A stretch of DNA of 64,000 nt from Eubacterium sp. (lineage in GTDB: Bacteria > Bacillota > Clostridia > Lachnospirales > Lachnospiraceae), in assembly GCA_022764165.1 (NCBI GenBank), contig JALERM010000045.1:25552-89551 (forward strand). The letters run 5' to 3'. The translations under genes were made by a program, and so were the position numbers. The notes beneath the pieces were generated by a model. The model made no database searches. It was given only the letters and a program-made list of their open reading frames with translations, and was not told the origin of the DNA. Shown one piece after another: positions 17,343 through 25,105 of this stretch (the first letter of the stretch is position 1; each line of letters starts with the position of its first letter).

Positions 17343-17562
17343 TCAACGGTTTGCAGAAGATAAGCCTGGGGATTGTACCTGCTGTTATTTTTGGGATAAC
17401 CGAAAGCGTTCTTGTACAAAGGAAACCTGTTATTACCTTCTTCCGGAAACGGGAACCGGTAATGACAGCAGAGATTGCAGCGTTTGTCCATATGGCAGGC
17501 ATTCCCCTTGCATTGGGTACTGCCTGTTAAAGATTATTCGGGAAATGCGCCTGCGGATATAA
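17323..17562 (+). CDS. Small cysteine-rich protein
   Basis: A 79-residue protein with ten cysteines, arranged CTCC, C, C, CSVC and C-C (as in CPYGRHSPCIGYCL), which suggests zinc or Fe-S binding. It is not a clear match to the Cys_rich_VLP or KTR families, though similar proteins occur in Tn1549-like elements. ATG 17323 overlaps the small TM gene and has GACAGGATG upstream. Function unknown; it is probably co-transcribed with pcfB and virD4. Confidence 0.6.
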   Translation: MSGEADNQRFAEDKPGDCTCCYFWDNRKRSCTKETCYYLLPETGTGNDSRDCSVCPYGRHSPCIGYCLLKIIREMRLRI

Positions 17563-17585
17563 AGCAGAGAAAGAAGGTGATTATC

Positions 17586-18104
17586 ATGCAGGATGAAGTA
17601 AATGAGAAAACGGTATCCCTCTGTATCAATGGTGGCAAAATTTCCGCACGGATATTGAAAAATGCAATGGCAAAAGCACTCGCAAAGATGGAGCAGGAGA
17701 AGCGGAAAGGGCAGCAGAAAGCAGCAGAGAAAGGGCAGGAGAAAGATACTGCGGTCTATCATGGGAAACAGAGTATGGAGAAACTGATGAAGCAGAACTG
17801 CCAGTTATCGAATATTGAAGTGACAAACGGGAATATAAAGTCCTTTGAGAAATGTGCCAGAAAATACTGCATTGATTTTAGTCTGAAAAAGGATACTTCT
17901 GTATCTCCGCCCCGATATTTTGTGTTCTTTAAAGCAAAGGATGTGGATGTAATGACAGCGGCTTTTAAAGAATATTCCGGAAAGCAGCTTACTAAGAGCA
18001 AAAAGCCTTCTATCCGTAAAAAACTGTCACTGGCGAAAGAGCGTATGGCAAAGCACAGAGAGAGGGAAAAAACCAAACAGAAAGAACGGGGGCCGGAGCA
18101 TTGA
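17586..18104 (+). CDS. PcfB-like protein (DUF3801)
   Basis: A 172-residue protein. ATG 17586 follows GAAGGTG; the track start at 17475 lies inside the Cys-rich gene. The plan (KTVSLCINGGKISARILKNA near the start, then a folded region around 70-145 with QNCQLSNIEVTNGNIKSFEK and a basic tail) matches DUF3801/PcfB. In pCF10 PcfB binds the coupling protein and relaxosome. It overlaps the VirD4 gene start (TTGA), consistent with a stoichiometric partnership. Confidence 0.85.
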   Translation: MQDEVNEKTVSLCINGGKISARILKNAMAKALAKMEQEKRKGQQKAAEKGQEKDTAVYHGKQSMEKLMKQNCQLSNIEVTNGNIKSFEKCARKYCIDFSLKKDTSVSPPRYFVFFKAKDVDVMTAAFKEYSGKQLTKSKKPSIRKKLSLAKERMAKHREREKTKQKERGPEH

Positions 18105-20026
18105 GTGTAAAAAACAAACAGAAAAATGTGAGCATCCCAATAAGAAAGCTGGCTGCAGATGTAAAAGGAAGGCTGCCCCCTATGGATGGAAAACGGCTAA
18201 TCATGCTGAATATTCCCTATGTGATTGTATTTTATCTTGCGGATAAGGTAGCATGGCTGTACCGTCATTGCATGGGGGATTCTCTGGTAGCAAAAGTGGG
18301 AGTATTGTTTTTAAATTTTCAGCTTGCGTTTGAAAATTTTATGCCTAGCTTTCATATTTATGATCTGATTGCAGGCATGGTTGGTGCTGTGGCAGTAAAA
18401 ACAGCGGTATACCTTAAAGGTAAAAATGCAAAGAAATACCGGCAGGGTGAGGAGTATGGTTCTGCCCGTTGGGGAAATGAGAAGGATATAGCTCCTTTTA
18501 TTGATCCGGTGTTTGAGAATAACATCCTTTTAACGCAGACGGAACGGCTGACGATGAACAGCCGCCCGAAACTTCCAAAATATGCCCGGAATAAGAATGT
18601 AATCGTAATTGGCGGCTCCGGTTCCGGTAAGACAAGATTTTATGTGAAACCGAATTTAATGCAGATGACACCGAATGTCAGCTATGTGGTTACTGATCCG
18701 AAGGGTACGATCCTGGTGGAATGTGGGAAAATGCTAAAACAGGGTTCCCCGAAGATAAAAGACGGGAAGATTGTGCGGGACAAAAATGGGAAGATCGTTT
18801 ATGAACCGTATAAGATAAAAGTCTTAAATACCATCAATTTCCAAAAGTCCATGCACTATAATCCGTTCCGATATATCCGGTCTGAAAAGGATATTTTGAA
18901 GCTGGTGAATACTATTATCGCCAATACCAAAGGGGAAGGGGAGAAATCTTCGGAGGATTTTTGGGTGAAAGCAGAGAGACTTCTGTATTGTGCTTTGATC
19001 GGCTACATCTATTATGAGGCCCCGGAGGAGGAACAAAATTTTTCCACGCTGCTTGAATTTATCAATGCGTCCGAAGCAAGGGAGGATGATGAAGAATTTA
19101 AAAATGCGGTGGATGAGCTGTTTGAGGAACTGGAAAAGGAAAAGCCGGAGCATTTTGCGGTACGCCAGTATAAAAAATATAAACTGGCGGCAGGTAAAAC
19201 AGCGAAGTCAATACTTATTAGCTGTGGTGCAAGGCTGGCTCCTTTTGATATAGCAGAGTTACGGGAACTGACTTCTTATGATGAGATGGAGTTGGATATG
19301 TTGGGAGATCAGCGAACGGCCATGTTTGTCATTATCTCCGATACGGATGATACCTTCAATTTTGTTGTGGCAATCATGTATACGCAGCTATTCAATTTGC
19401 TCTGTGACCGTGCGGATGATGTGCATGGCGGCAGGCTCCCTTACCATGTAAGGCTTTTGCTCGATGAATTTGCGAATATCGGGCAGATTCCGAAGTTTGA
19501 CAAGCTGATCGCAACCATCCGAAGCCGTGAAATATCGGCTTCTATTATTTTGCAGTCGCAGAGCCAGTTAAAAACGATTTATAAAGATGCTGCTGAGACA
19601 ATTCTGGGAAATTGCGACACCATGTTGTTTCTTGGCGGCAAGGAAGGCAGCACGTTAAAGGAGATTTCGGAAACGCTTGGGAAGGAAACGATTGACCTTT
19701 ATAACGAATCGGACACTCGTGGACAGAGCCGCTCCTATGGATTGAATTACCAGAAAACCGGAAAAGAATTAATGAGCCGGGATGAACTTGCGGTTATGGA
19801 TGGAAATAAGTGTATCCTGCAGCTTCGTGGGGTGCGCCCATTTTTCAGCGATAAGTTCGATATTACCCGTCACAAGCGGTATAAGGAGCTGTCAGACTAT
19901 GACAAGAAAAACGCCTTTGACGTGGAGGCGTATATGAAACATCAGCTTCAGATCAGAGTAAAAGAAGAATTTGACCTGTTTGAAGTGGATGGAGATGAAA
20001 ATGAGGATATGGACAGTGAGAAGTAA
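18101..20026 (+). CDS. VirD4-like type IV coupling protein
   Basis: A 641-residue coupling ATPase that links the relaxosome to the secretion channel at the membrane. Two N-terminal TM segments (about 35-55 and 85-107) come first, then Walker A GGSGSGKTRFYVKPN near 170, Walker B LLLDEFANIG near 449 and the RSREISASIILQSQSQL segment typical of TraG/VirD4. The start is TTG 18101 with GGAG 6 nt before, overlapping the PcfB stop. The acidic tail (DENEDMDSEK) may contact partners. Length and motifs are as usual for the PcfC/VirD4 branch. Confidence 0.92.
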   Translation: MSVKNKQKNVSIPIRKLAADVKGRLPPMDGKRLIMLNIPYVIVFYLADKVAWLYRHCMGDSLVAKVGVLFLNFQLAFENFMPSFHIYDLIAGMVGAVAVKTAVYLKGKNAKKYRQGEEYGSARWGNEKDIAPFIDPVFENNILLTQTERLTMNSRPKLPKYARNKNVIVIGGSGSGKTRFYVKPNLMQMTPNVSYVVTDPKGTILVECGKMLKQGSPKIKDGKIVRDKNGKIVYEPYKIKVLNTINFQKSMHYNPFRYIRSEKDILKLVNTIIANTKGEGEKSSEDFWVKAERLLYCALIGYIYYEAPEEEQNFSTLLEFINASEAREDDEEFKNAVDELFEELEKEKPEHFAVRQYKKYKLAAGKTAKSILISCGARLAPFDIAELRELTSYDEMELDMLGDQRTAMFVIISDTDDTFNFVVAIMYTQLFNLLCDRADDVHGGRLPYHVRLLLDEFANIGQIPKFDKLIATIRSREISASIILQSQSQLKTIYKDAAETILGNCDTMLFLGGKEGSTLKEISETLGKETIDLYNESDTRGQSRSYGLNYQKTGKELMSRDELAVMDGNKCILQLRGVRPFFSDKFDITRHKRYKELSDYDKKNAFDVEAYMKHQLQIRVKEEFDLFEVDGDENEDMDSEK

Positions 20027-20054
20027 GGGCATGGATTCATAAATGCTCTTTTTT
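20026..20054 (+). terminator. Weak terminator after virD4
   Basis: AGGGCAT pairs with ATGCTCT (one G-T) and a run of six T follows, just before the second 25-bp palindrome. It would separate the coupling-protein transcript from the Maff2 operon. Confidence 0.5.
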
Positions 20055-20074
20055 GCTGTCTATTTTTGATAATA

Positions 20075-20099
20075 ACTTTACGACACGATGTCGCAAAGT
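20075..20099. promoter_or_regulatory. 25-bp palindrome, copy 2
   Basis: Identical over 25 bp to copy 1 at 1486 (arms ACTTTACGACA / TGTCGCAAAGT). It lies 18 bp before the ATG at 20117 and upstream of Maff2 and the channel genes, so it could control expression of the transfer operon. Confidence 0.8.
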
Positions 20100-20116
20100 C
20101 TGGACTTGGGGGGATT

Positions 20117-20293
20117 ATGACCTTTTTTACTGCAATGCCCATTTGTGGCAAACATAAATATCCGCCCATTCGTGCGGAGCCTGTTGAAATGAGAGACAGG
20201 AGATTTTATATGAGCAAACAAAATTATAACAGAAAGGAACCGGATAAATCCGGTAACAGGTATAACTATGGCATTTTTTACTTCAGCAATTAA
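20117..20293 (+). CDS. Small hypothetical protein upstream of Maff2
   Basis: ATG 20117 follows GGGGGG and gives 58 residues (MTFFTAMPICGKHKYPPIRA onward, basic C-terminus). A second in-frame ATG at 20210 has its own ACAGGAG, so a 27-residue product is also possible. The frame ends inside the Maff2 gene, overlapping its start by 26 bp, which would couple translation of Maff2. No known domain; it may serve only as a coupling leader. Confidence 0.5.
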   Translation: MTFFTAMPICGKHKYPPIRAEPVEMRDRRFYMSKQNYNRKEPDKSGNRYNYGIFYFSN

Positions 20294-23250
20294 TATTTTG
20301 CAGACACTTGTGGTAGCAATCGGCGCAGGTCTTGCCGTATGGGGCGTGATTAACCTTCTGGAAGGTTACGGAAATGACAACCGTGCGACACGTTCGTAAG
20401 TGAAAAGCTTACGCACAAAGTCGAAGGGCAATTGTAGCCCGAAACTTTGGAGAACTGATATTCCGATGGGTGAAATGAGGGGGTAACGTCCCGAAGCGCC
20501 ACCCTAATACTCCGAATGGCGGGGAGCATGCAACGGCTCTCTCCAAAAGTTTATAGAGCTCGGTGAAGTCGGCAGAGAGCAACCGTAAGACTGGTTTTCA
20601 GACCAGACACGAAAGCTGTCCAGAGGTGGATGGTGTTGCCTATATGCCGGGGGTCGGATATCCATGGTGAGAATGTATGAAAATACTGACGAAATTCCGA
20701 ATGTACGAGTCTAAACGTTGATGCTGTCGAAAGGCAGTACACCTTTCATGGTGGTATCTGTGGGCGAGTAAAATTGGTTGTTATGAAAGTCCATGCATCG
20801 TTACAGGCGGTGCGGTTATGCATGACCAGATACAGGCTTAGAGGAAGAACCTAAAGATATCCAATGATAGGAATATCGGAACGTGGAAAGCTGGGGACAC
20901 GGAGGCGGTTGCAGGCCAGTGATGTGGTGGATGGGAATACCTTCGCGGGAGGGCAATAACCATTCTTTATTCCAGTGAGAGTAGTGGCACAGTACCTATG
21001 AAGCCGTGAATAAGTAAGCGGTGGAGGGATAGCCACAAGTCGAATTCAGCAATGAAAATGAAAACACAACAAACACAGCTTCGAGTATGACAAAGAAAAT
21101 CCAAACCGAAGGGAGAGGATGCCTGTGTTGACTTCGGGGCAGCAAGAAAGGAAAAGTAAACAGAGAAAAATCCGCAACTCAGAGTATTACGACATGGAAG
21201 GTACTTTTGACAGGCTGTATGCAGAAAGTAAGAAAGATAAAACCTTCAACCATCTGATGGAAATCATCGAGAGTGAAGAAAATATCAAGCTTGCATACAG
21301 AACGATAAAGAAGAATACAGGAAGTGATACTTCGGGAGTGGATAAAAGGACGATAGCCGACCTTGCAAAGTTAAGCGAGGAAGAATACGTCCGTCTCATA
21401 CGGAAACAATTCAGTAATTATCATCCACGACCCGTAAGGCGAGTGGAGATACCAAAGCCCAATGGAAAGACCAGACCTCTGGGAATTCCAACTATCGTAG
21501 ATCGGATCGTACAGCAATGTATTTTGCAGGTCATGGAGCCGATATGTGAAGCAAAATTCAGTGAGAACTCCAACGGGTTCCGCCCGAACCGTTCCGCTGA
21601 GACTGCTATTGCGCAATGCATGAGGCTGATACAGGTACAGCATCTGTACCATGTGGTTGACCTCGATATTAAAGGCTTCTTTGATAATATCAGCCATACA
21701 AAGCTGATTCGTCAGATATGGGCATTGGGAATCCGGGAAAAAAAGCTGTTATGCATTATAAAAGAGATGCTGAAAGCACCTGTTGTTCTGCCAAATGGAG
21801 AGAAAACATATCCCGCACGGGGTACCCCGCAAGGCGGTATTTTGTCGCCATTGCTTGCAAACATCGTATTGAATGAACTGGATTGGTGGATTGCTTCCCA
21901 GTGGGAGCAGATGCCAACAAAAACAAAATTCAAAACAAGGAGCAATGCGCAGGGAACAGAGATTAAGAGCCACGCCTACAGGGCTCTGCGTCGGAGCAGA
22001 TTAAAAGAGATGCATGCAGTTCGGTACGCAGATGATTTTAAAATTTTCTGCGCAACACATGAGGATGCTGTCAGAGCATACAAGGCAACAGAGTTATGGC
22101 TAAAGGACAGGCTGGGGCTGGAAATCAGCCCTGACAAATCCAAAGTAGTTAATCTCAAAAGACAGTATTCTGATTTTCTCGGGTTCAAACTGAAAGTCCG
22201 TAAAAAGGGTAAGAAATATGTAGTTCGGTCTCATATGAGCGATAAAGCATACAAAAAGGCTCATGAAAAAGTCTCGGAAGAAGTAAAGAAACTGGCTCAT
22301 TCGTCAGATGATAATGCTCAGTTCATGCAGCTTCAGAAATACAACTCTGTAGTTGCCGGACTTCATGAATACTATTGTATTTCTACAGAAGTATCTCATG
22401 ACTTCAGCAGACTTGCCTTCAGTATCAACAAACAGCTCAGAAACAGACTGAACGGCGACTTATCCAAAAAGGGACAGCTCAGAAATGGGTTCATTAAAGA
22501 AAAGTATGGAGCAAGCAGACAGATGAGGTTCCTTCATGGACGTCCGGTGGTTCCACTGGGATATGTCCAGTCAAAGAATGCCCAGCATAAAAGGAAATCC
22601 ATCAATAAATATACGGTCAAAGGTCGGGAACAGATTCATAAGAATCTTGCAATCGACACAGCGACAATGTTATGGCTGATGAGAAATCCTGTAAAGGGCA
22701 GAACCATTGAATATGCGGATAACCGTATTTCCTTGTATGCGGCACAATATGGTAAATGTGCAGTGACGGGAATTCCGATGGATTCCTATGATATTCACTG
22801 CCACCATAAAGTGCCGGTAAGCAATGGCGGTTCAGATGAATACGCAAATCTTATTCTTGTCAGCAAAGCGGTTCATATCCTTATCCATGCTTCTTCAGAA
22901 CCTACGATTGAAAAGTACCTGAAATCCTTAAATCTTGACAATAAACAAATGGAAAAGCTTAACAAACTCCGTACTATGGCAGAAATGCCACTTATTATTC
23001 TTTGAATTTAATGCTGTAACGAAGTGTGTAAGTTGTGTTTAAAAGCCCTGGACGGCTGAATTCGATGGAGCGCCGTGTGCGGTGAAAGTCGCATGCACGG
23101 TGTGGAGCGGGGGAAAATCCGGAGATAACTTCAAAGGATTACCTATCGCTATCAGGTGCAAAATCACAGGGAATCAAACAGCTTATGGCAGGCGGTGGCG
23201 TGGTTCTGATTGGTACACAGCTTATTCCCCTGCTTGGAGGTTTGTTCTGA
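20268..23250 (+). CDS. Maff2 family protein, split by group II intron
   Basis: Exon 1 is 20268-20382 and exon 2 is 23153-23250. Joining them gives 213 nt and a 70-residue protein with the junction EGYGNDN-P-GAKSQG, the conserved Maff2 run. Two hydrophobic segments flank a Gly-rich turn (TLVVAIGAGLAVWGVINLL and AGGGVVLIGTQLIPLLGG). Its size, two-TM form and position just before VirB6-, VirB3- and VirB4-like genes suggest a VirB2-type channel or pilus subunit; that is inference. Without splicing the frame runs into intron sequence and stops, so conjugation should depend on intron removal. Confidence 0.85.
21119..23005 (+). CDS. ltrA: Group II intron reverse transcriptase/maturase
   Basis: A 628-residue intron-encoded protein. 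RT domains lie at about 85-370, with the catalytic RYADDF motif near 303 and RT motifs GIPTIVDRIVQQCI and TPQGGILSPLLANI. The X/maturase domain spans about 380-520. An HNH endonuclease sits at the end (CAVTGIPMDSYDIHCHHKVP, NGGSDEYANLIL). It binds its intron RNA, helps splicing, and supports retrohoming by cutting the target bottom strand and copying the intron. The start ATG 21119 follows GGGAGAGG. No frameshift or missing catalytic residue is seen. Confidence 0.95.
   Translation: MPVLTSGQQERKSKQRKIRNSEYYDMEGTFDRLYAESKKDKTFNHLMEIIESEENIKLAYRTIKKNTGSDTSGVDKRTIADLAKLSEEEYVRLIRKQFSNYHPRPVRRVEIPKPNGKTRPLGIPTIVDRIVQQCILQVMEPICEAKFSENSNGFRPNRSAETAIAQCMRLIQVQHLYHVVDLDIKGFFDNISHTKLIRQIWALGIREKKLLCIIKEMLKAPVVLPNGEKTYPARGTPQGGILSPLLANIVLNELDWWIASQWEQMPTKTKFKTRSNAQGTEIKSHAYRALRRSRLKEMHAVRYADDFKIFCATHEDAVRAYKATELWLKDRLGLEISPDKSKVVNLKRQYSDFLGFKLKVRKKGKKYVVRSHMSDKAYKKAHEKVSEEVKKLAHSSDDNAQFMQLQKYNSVVAGLHEYYCISTEVSHDFSRLAFSINKQLRNRLNGDLSKKGQLRNGFIKEKYGASRQMRFLHGRPVVPLGYVQSKNAQHKRKSINKYTVKGREQIHKNLAIDTATMLWLMRNPVKGRTIEYADNRISLYAAQYGKCAVTGIPMDSYDIHCHHKVPVSNGGSDEYANLILVSKAVHILIHASSEPTIEKYLKSLNLDNKQMEKLNKLRTMAEMPLIIL
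23068..23152 (+). ncRNA. Group II intron domains V and VI
   Basis: GCCGTGTGCGG, the GTGAAAGTCGC segment and CATGCACGGT form the domain V hairpin with the AGC triad at its base. The following AAATCC...GGATT stem with CCTATC is domain VI, carrying the branch-point adenosine. Both are catalytic parts of the ribozyme. Confidence 0.8.
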
Positions 23251-23270
23251 TAAGATAGGAGGATTCGTTC

Positions 23271-24143
23271 ATGTTCGATGGCATATTCGATGCAATCGAG
23301 GAATGGATGAGGGAACTTCTGTCCGGAATGGTTACGTCCAACCTGACAACGATGTTTACCGATGTCAATGAAAAGACCGGGGAGATCGCTACGCAGGTTG
23401 GACAGACACCGCAGGGGTGGAATGGCAGTATATTCAGCCTGATACAGAACTTGTCAAATTCGGTGATTGTGCCCATAGCAGGTATGATTATCACATTTGT
23501 TCTGTGTTATGAACTGATTACTATGCTGACCGAGAAGAACAATATGCACGAAATCGACACATGGATGTTCTTCAAATATTTTTTCAAGATGTGGGTGGCG
23601 GTGTATCTTGTGACCAATACCTTTACCATAGCGATGGCGGTTTTTGATGTGGGACAGCATGTTGTCAATGCGGCAGGCGGCGTCATTAATTCACAGACCG
23701 CTATCAACGTGGATTCCATGATTGATTCTATGGAAACTGCGATGGAGTCTATGGAGATAGGGGAACTTGTAATACTGGCACTGGAGACACTTCTGGTCAG
23801 TCTGTGTATGAAGATTATGTCAGTGCTGATTACGGTCATCCTTTATGGACGTATGATTGAAATTTACCTCTATACCTCGGTTGCGCCAATCCCATTTGCT
23901 ACAATGTCCAACAGGGAATGGGGGCAGGTGGGAAATAATTATTTCCGAGGGCTTTTAGCTCTGGGATTTCAGGGATTTTTTATGATGGTATGCGTCGGCA
24001 TTTATGCGGTGCTGGTATCTACCATTGAGATTTCTGACAATATGCACTCTGCGCTTTTTGGTGTGGCGGCATATACTGTGATTCTGTGTTTCAGCCTGAT
24101 GAAAACAGGAAACCTAAGCAAATCTATTTTCAATGCACATTAG
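23271..24143 (+). CDS. VirB6/TrbL-like channel protein
   Basis: A 290-residue membrane protein with a soluble amphipathic N-terminus (FDAIEEWMRELLSGMVTSN) and five to six TM segments from about residue 65. The segment YTSVAPIPFATMSNREWGQV near 205 is characteristic of the VirB6/TrbL-like proteins of Firmicute elements. It would form the inner-membrane channel of the type IV secretion system. The start follows GATAGGAGGATTC and it lies 20 bp after Maff2 exon 2; it is followed at 8 bp by the MT-A70 gene. Confidence 0.85.
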   Translation: MFDGIFDAIEEWMRELLSGMVTSNLTTMFTDVNEKTGEIATQVGQTPQGWNGSIFSLIQNLSNSVIVPIAGMIITFVLCYELITMLTEKNNMHEIDTWMFFKYFFKMWVAVYLVTNTFTIAMAVFDVGQHVVNAAGGVINSQTAINVDSMIDSMETAMESMEIGELVILALETLLVSLCMKIMSVLITVILYGRMIEIYLYTSVAPIPFATMSNREWGQVGNNYFRGLLALGFQGFFMMVCVGIYAVLVSTIEISDNMHSALFGVAAYTVILCFSLMKTGNLSKSIFNAH

Positions 24144-24151
24144 GAGGAAAT

Positions 24152-24709
24152 ATGGAACAGAAAAAATACAATATTATCTATGCTGATCCGCCGTGGCGTT
24201 ATGAAGTGAGCAGAGGGCAGGGAGTGGCAGAAAACCACTATTCCACGATGGGCATAGAGGATATTTGCTATCTTCCTGTAAAGGAGATTGCCGGGAAGGA
24301 TTGCGTCCTGTTTTTGTGGGTAACATTTCCGCAACTTCCGGAAGCGTTCAAAGTTATAAAGGCATGGGGATTTTCCTATAAAACAGTTGCGTTTGTGTGG
24401 TTGAAGCTGAATAAGTCCGGCAAAGGCTTCTTCTTTGGATTGGGGTATTGGACACGCTCCAATGCGGAGATATGCCTGCTTGCGGTAAAAGGGAAACCCA
24501 AACGGGTATCAAAAAAAGTATTCCAGCTTATCGTTACTCCTTTGCAGGCGCACAGCAAAAAGCCAGATGAAACAAGAGAGCGTATTGTGGAGCTGATAGG
24601 CGATCTGCCGAGAATCGAATTGTTTGCAAGGCAGAAATCACCCGGATGGGATGTGTGGGGGAATGAAGTTGAAAATTCTATCATGCTTCATTCTGATGAA
24701 AATATATAG
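24152..24709 (+). CDS. MT-A70 family adenine methyltransferase
   Basis: A 185-residue methyltransferase. ATG 24152 is chosen for the TAGGAGGAAAT before it. It has the catalytic DPPW motif (YNIIYADPPWRYEV, about residue 10), the MT-A70 run HYSTMGIEDICYLPV and a closing KSPGWDVWGNE. It transfers a methyl group from S-adenosylmethionine to adenine N6, probably in DNA. Its place between VirB6- and PrgI-like genes means it is co-expressed with transfer, so it likely marks transferred DNA against host restriction. No restriction enzyme is nearby. Confidence 0.88.
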   Translation: MEQKKYNIIYADPPWRYEVSRGQGVAENHYSTMGIEDICYLPVKEIAGKDCVLFLWVTFPQLPEAFKVIKAWGFSYKTVAFVWLKLNKSGKGFFFGLGYWTRSNAEICLLAVKGKPKRVSKKVFQLIVTPLQAHSKKPDETRERIVELIGDLPRIELFARQKSPGWDVWGNEVENSIMLHSDENI

Positions 24710-24724
24710 AAGGAGGGATTTGTC

Positions 24725-25105
24725 ATGGCATTCGTATCGGTGCCAAAAGACTTAACCAAAGTAAAGAACAAGGTTGTATTGAACCTTACAAAACGGCAGA
24801 TTATCTGTCTGACGATTGCAGCAGCCATAGGGCTGCCTTTTTATTTTCTTACGAGAGGGACTATTGGGACAAGCAATGCGGCAACGGGTATGGTACTGCT
24901 TATGCTTCCGGCCTTTATGTTTGCTATGTATGAGAAAGACGGACTGCCGTTGGAGAAAATACTTTGGAACATCATTAACGTAAAAATTTTAAATCCGGCT
25001 ATCCGCAGGTATGAGGTGGAAAACCTGTATGAAATGCGAGAACAGAAATCTGTTTCAAAGGAGAAGAAAGGGGGAAAACGACGTGGAAAGAAAAAGAAAC
25101 GATGA
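24725..25105 (+). CDS. PrgI family protein (VirB3-like)
   Basis: A 126-residue protein starting ATG 24725 after AAGGAGGGA. Residues 1-25 match the PrgI start (VSVPKDLTKVKNKVVLNLTK), then two TM helices (26-46 and 52-70) and the EKDGLPLEKILWN segment, followed by a very basic tail. PrgI proteins are the VirB3 counterparts of Gram-positive type IV secretion and pair with the VirB4 ATPase, whose gene overlaps it here by 23 bp. Confidence 0.9.
   Translation: MAFVSVPKDLTKVKNKVVLNLTKRQIICLTIAAAIGLPFYFLTRGTIGTSNAATGMVLLMLPAFMFAMYEKDGLPLEKILWNIINVKILNPAIRRYEVENLYEMREQKSVSKEKKGGKRRGKKKKR

Larger units (their letters stand above)
20383..23152 (+). mobile_element. Group II intron with LtrA-type protein
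   Basis: The intron is 2770 nt. It starts GTGCGAC, the group II 5' consensus, and ends in AT before exon 2. About 730 nt of structured leader (domains I-III) precede the maturase ORF. Domain V is near 23068-23105 (AGC and GGTGAAAGTC) and domain VI follows. The exact ends are set by restoring the Maff2 frame and family sequence. The ORF carries reverse transcriptase, maturase and HNH parts, so the intron appears complete and mobile. Confidence 0.93.

Noticed and set aside
20293-21118. Short frames in the intron 5' region
   Set aside because: This stretch is ribozyme RNA (domains I-III), not coding.
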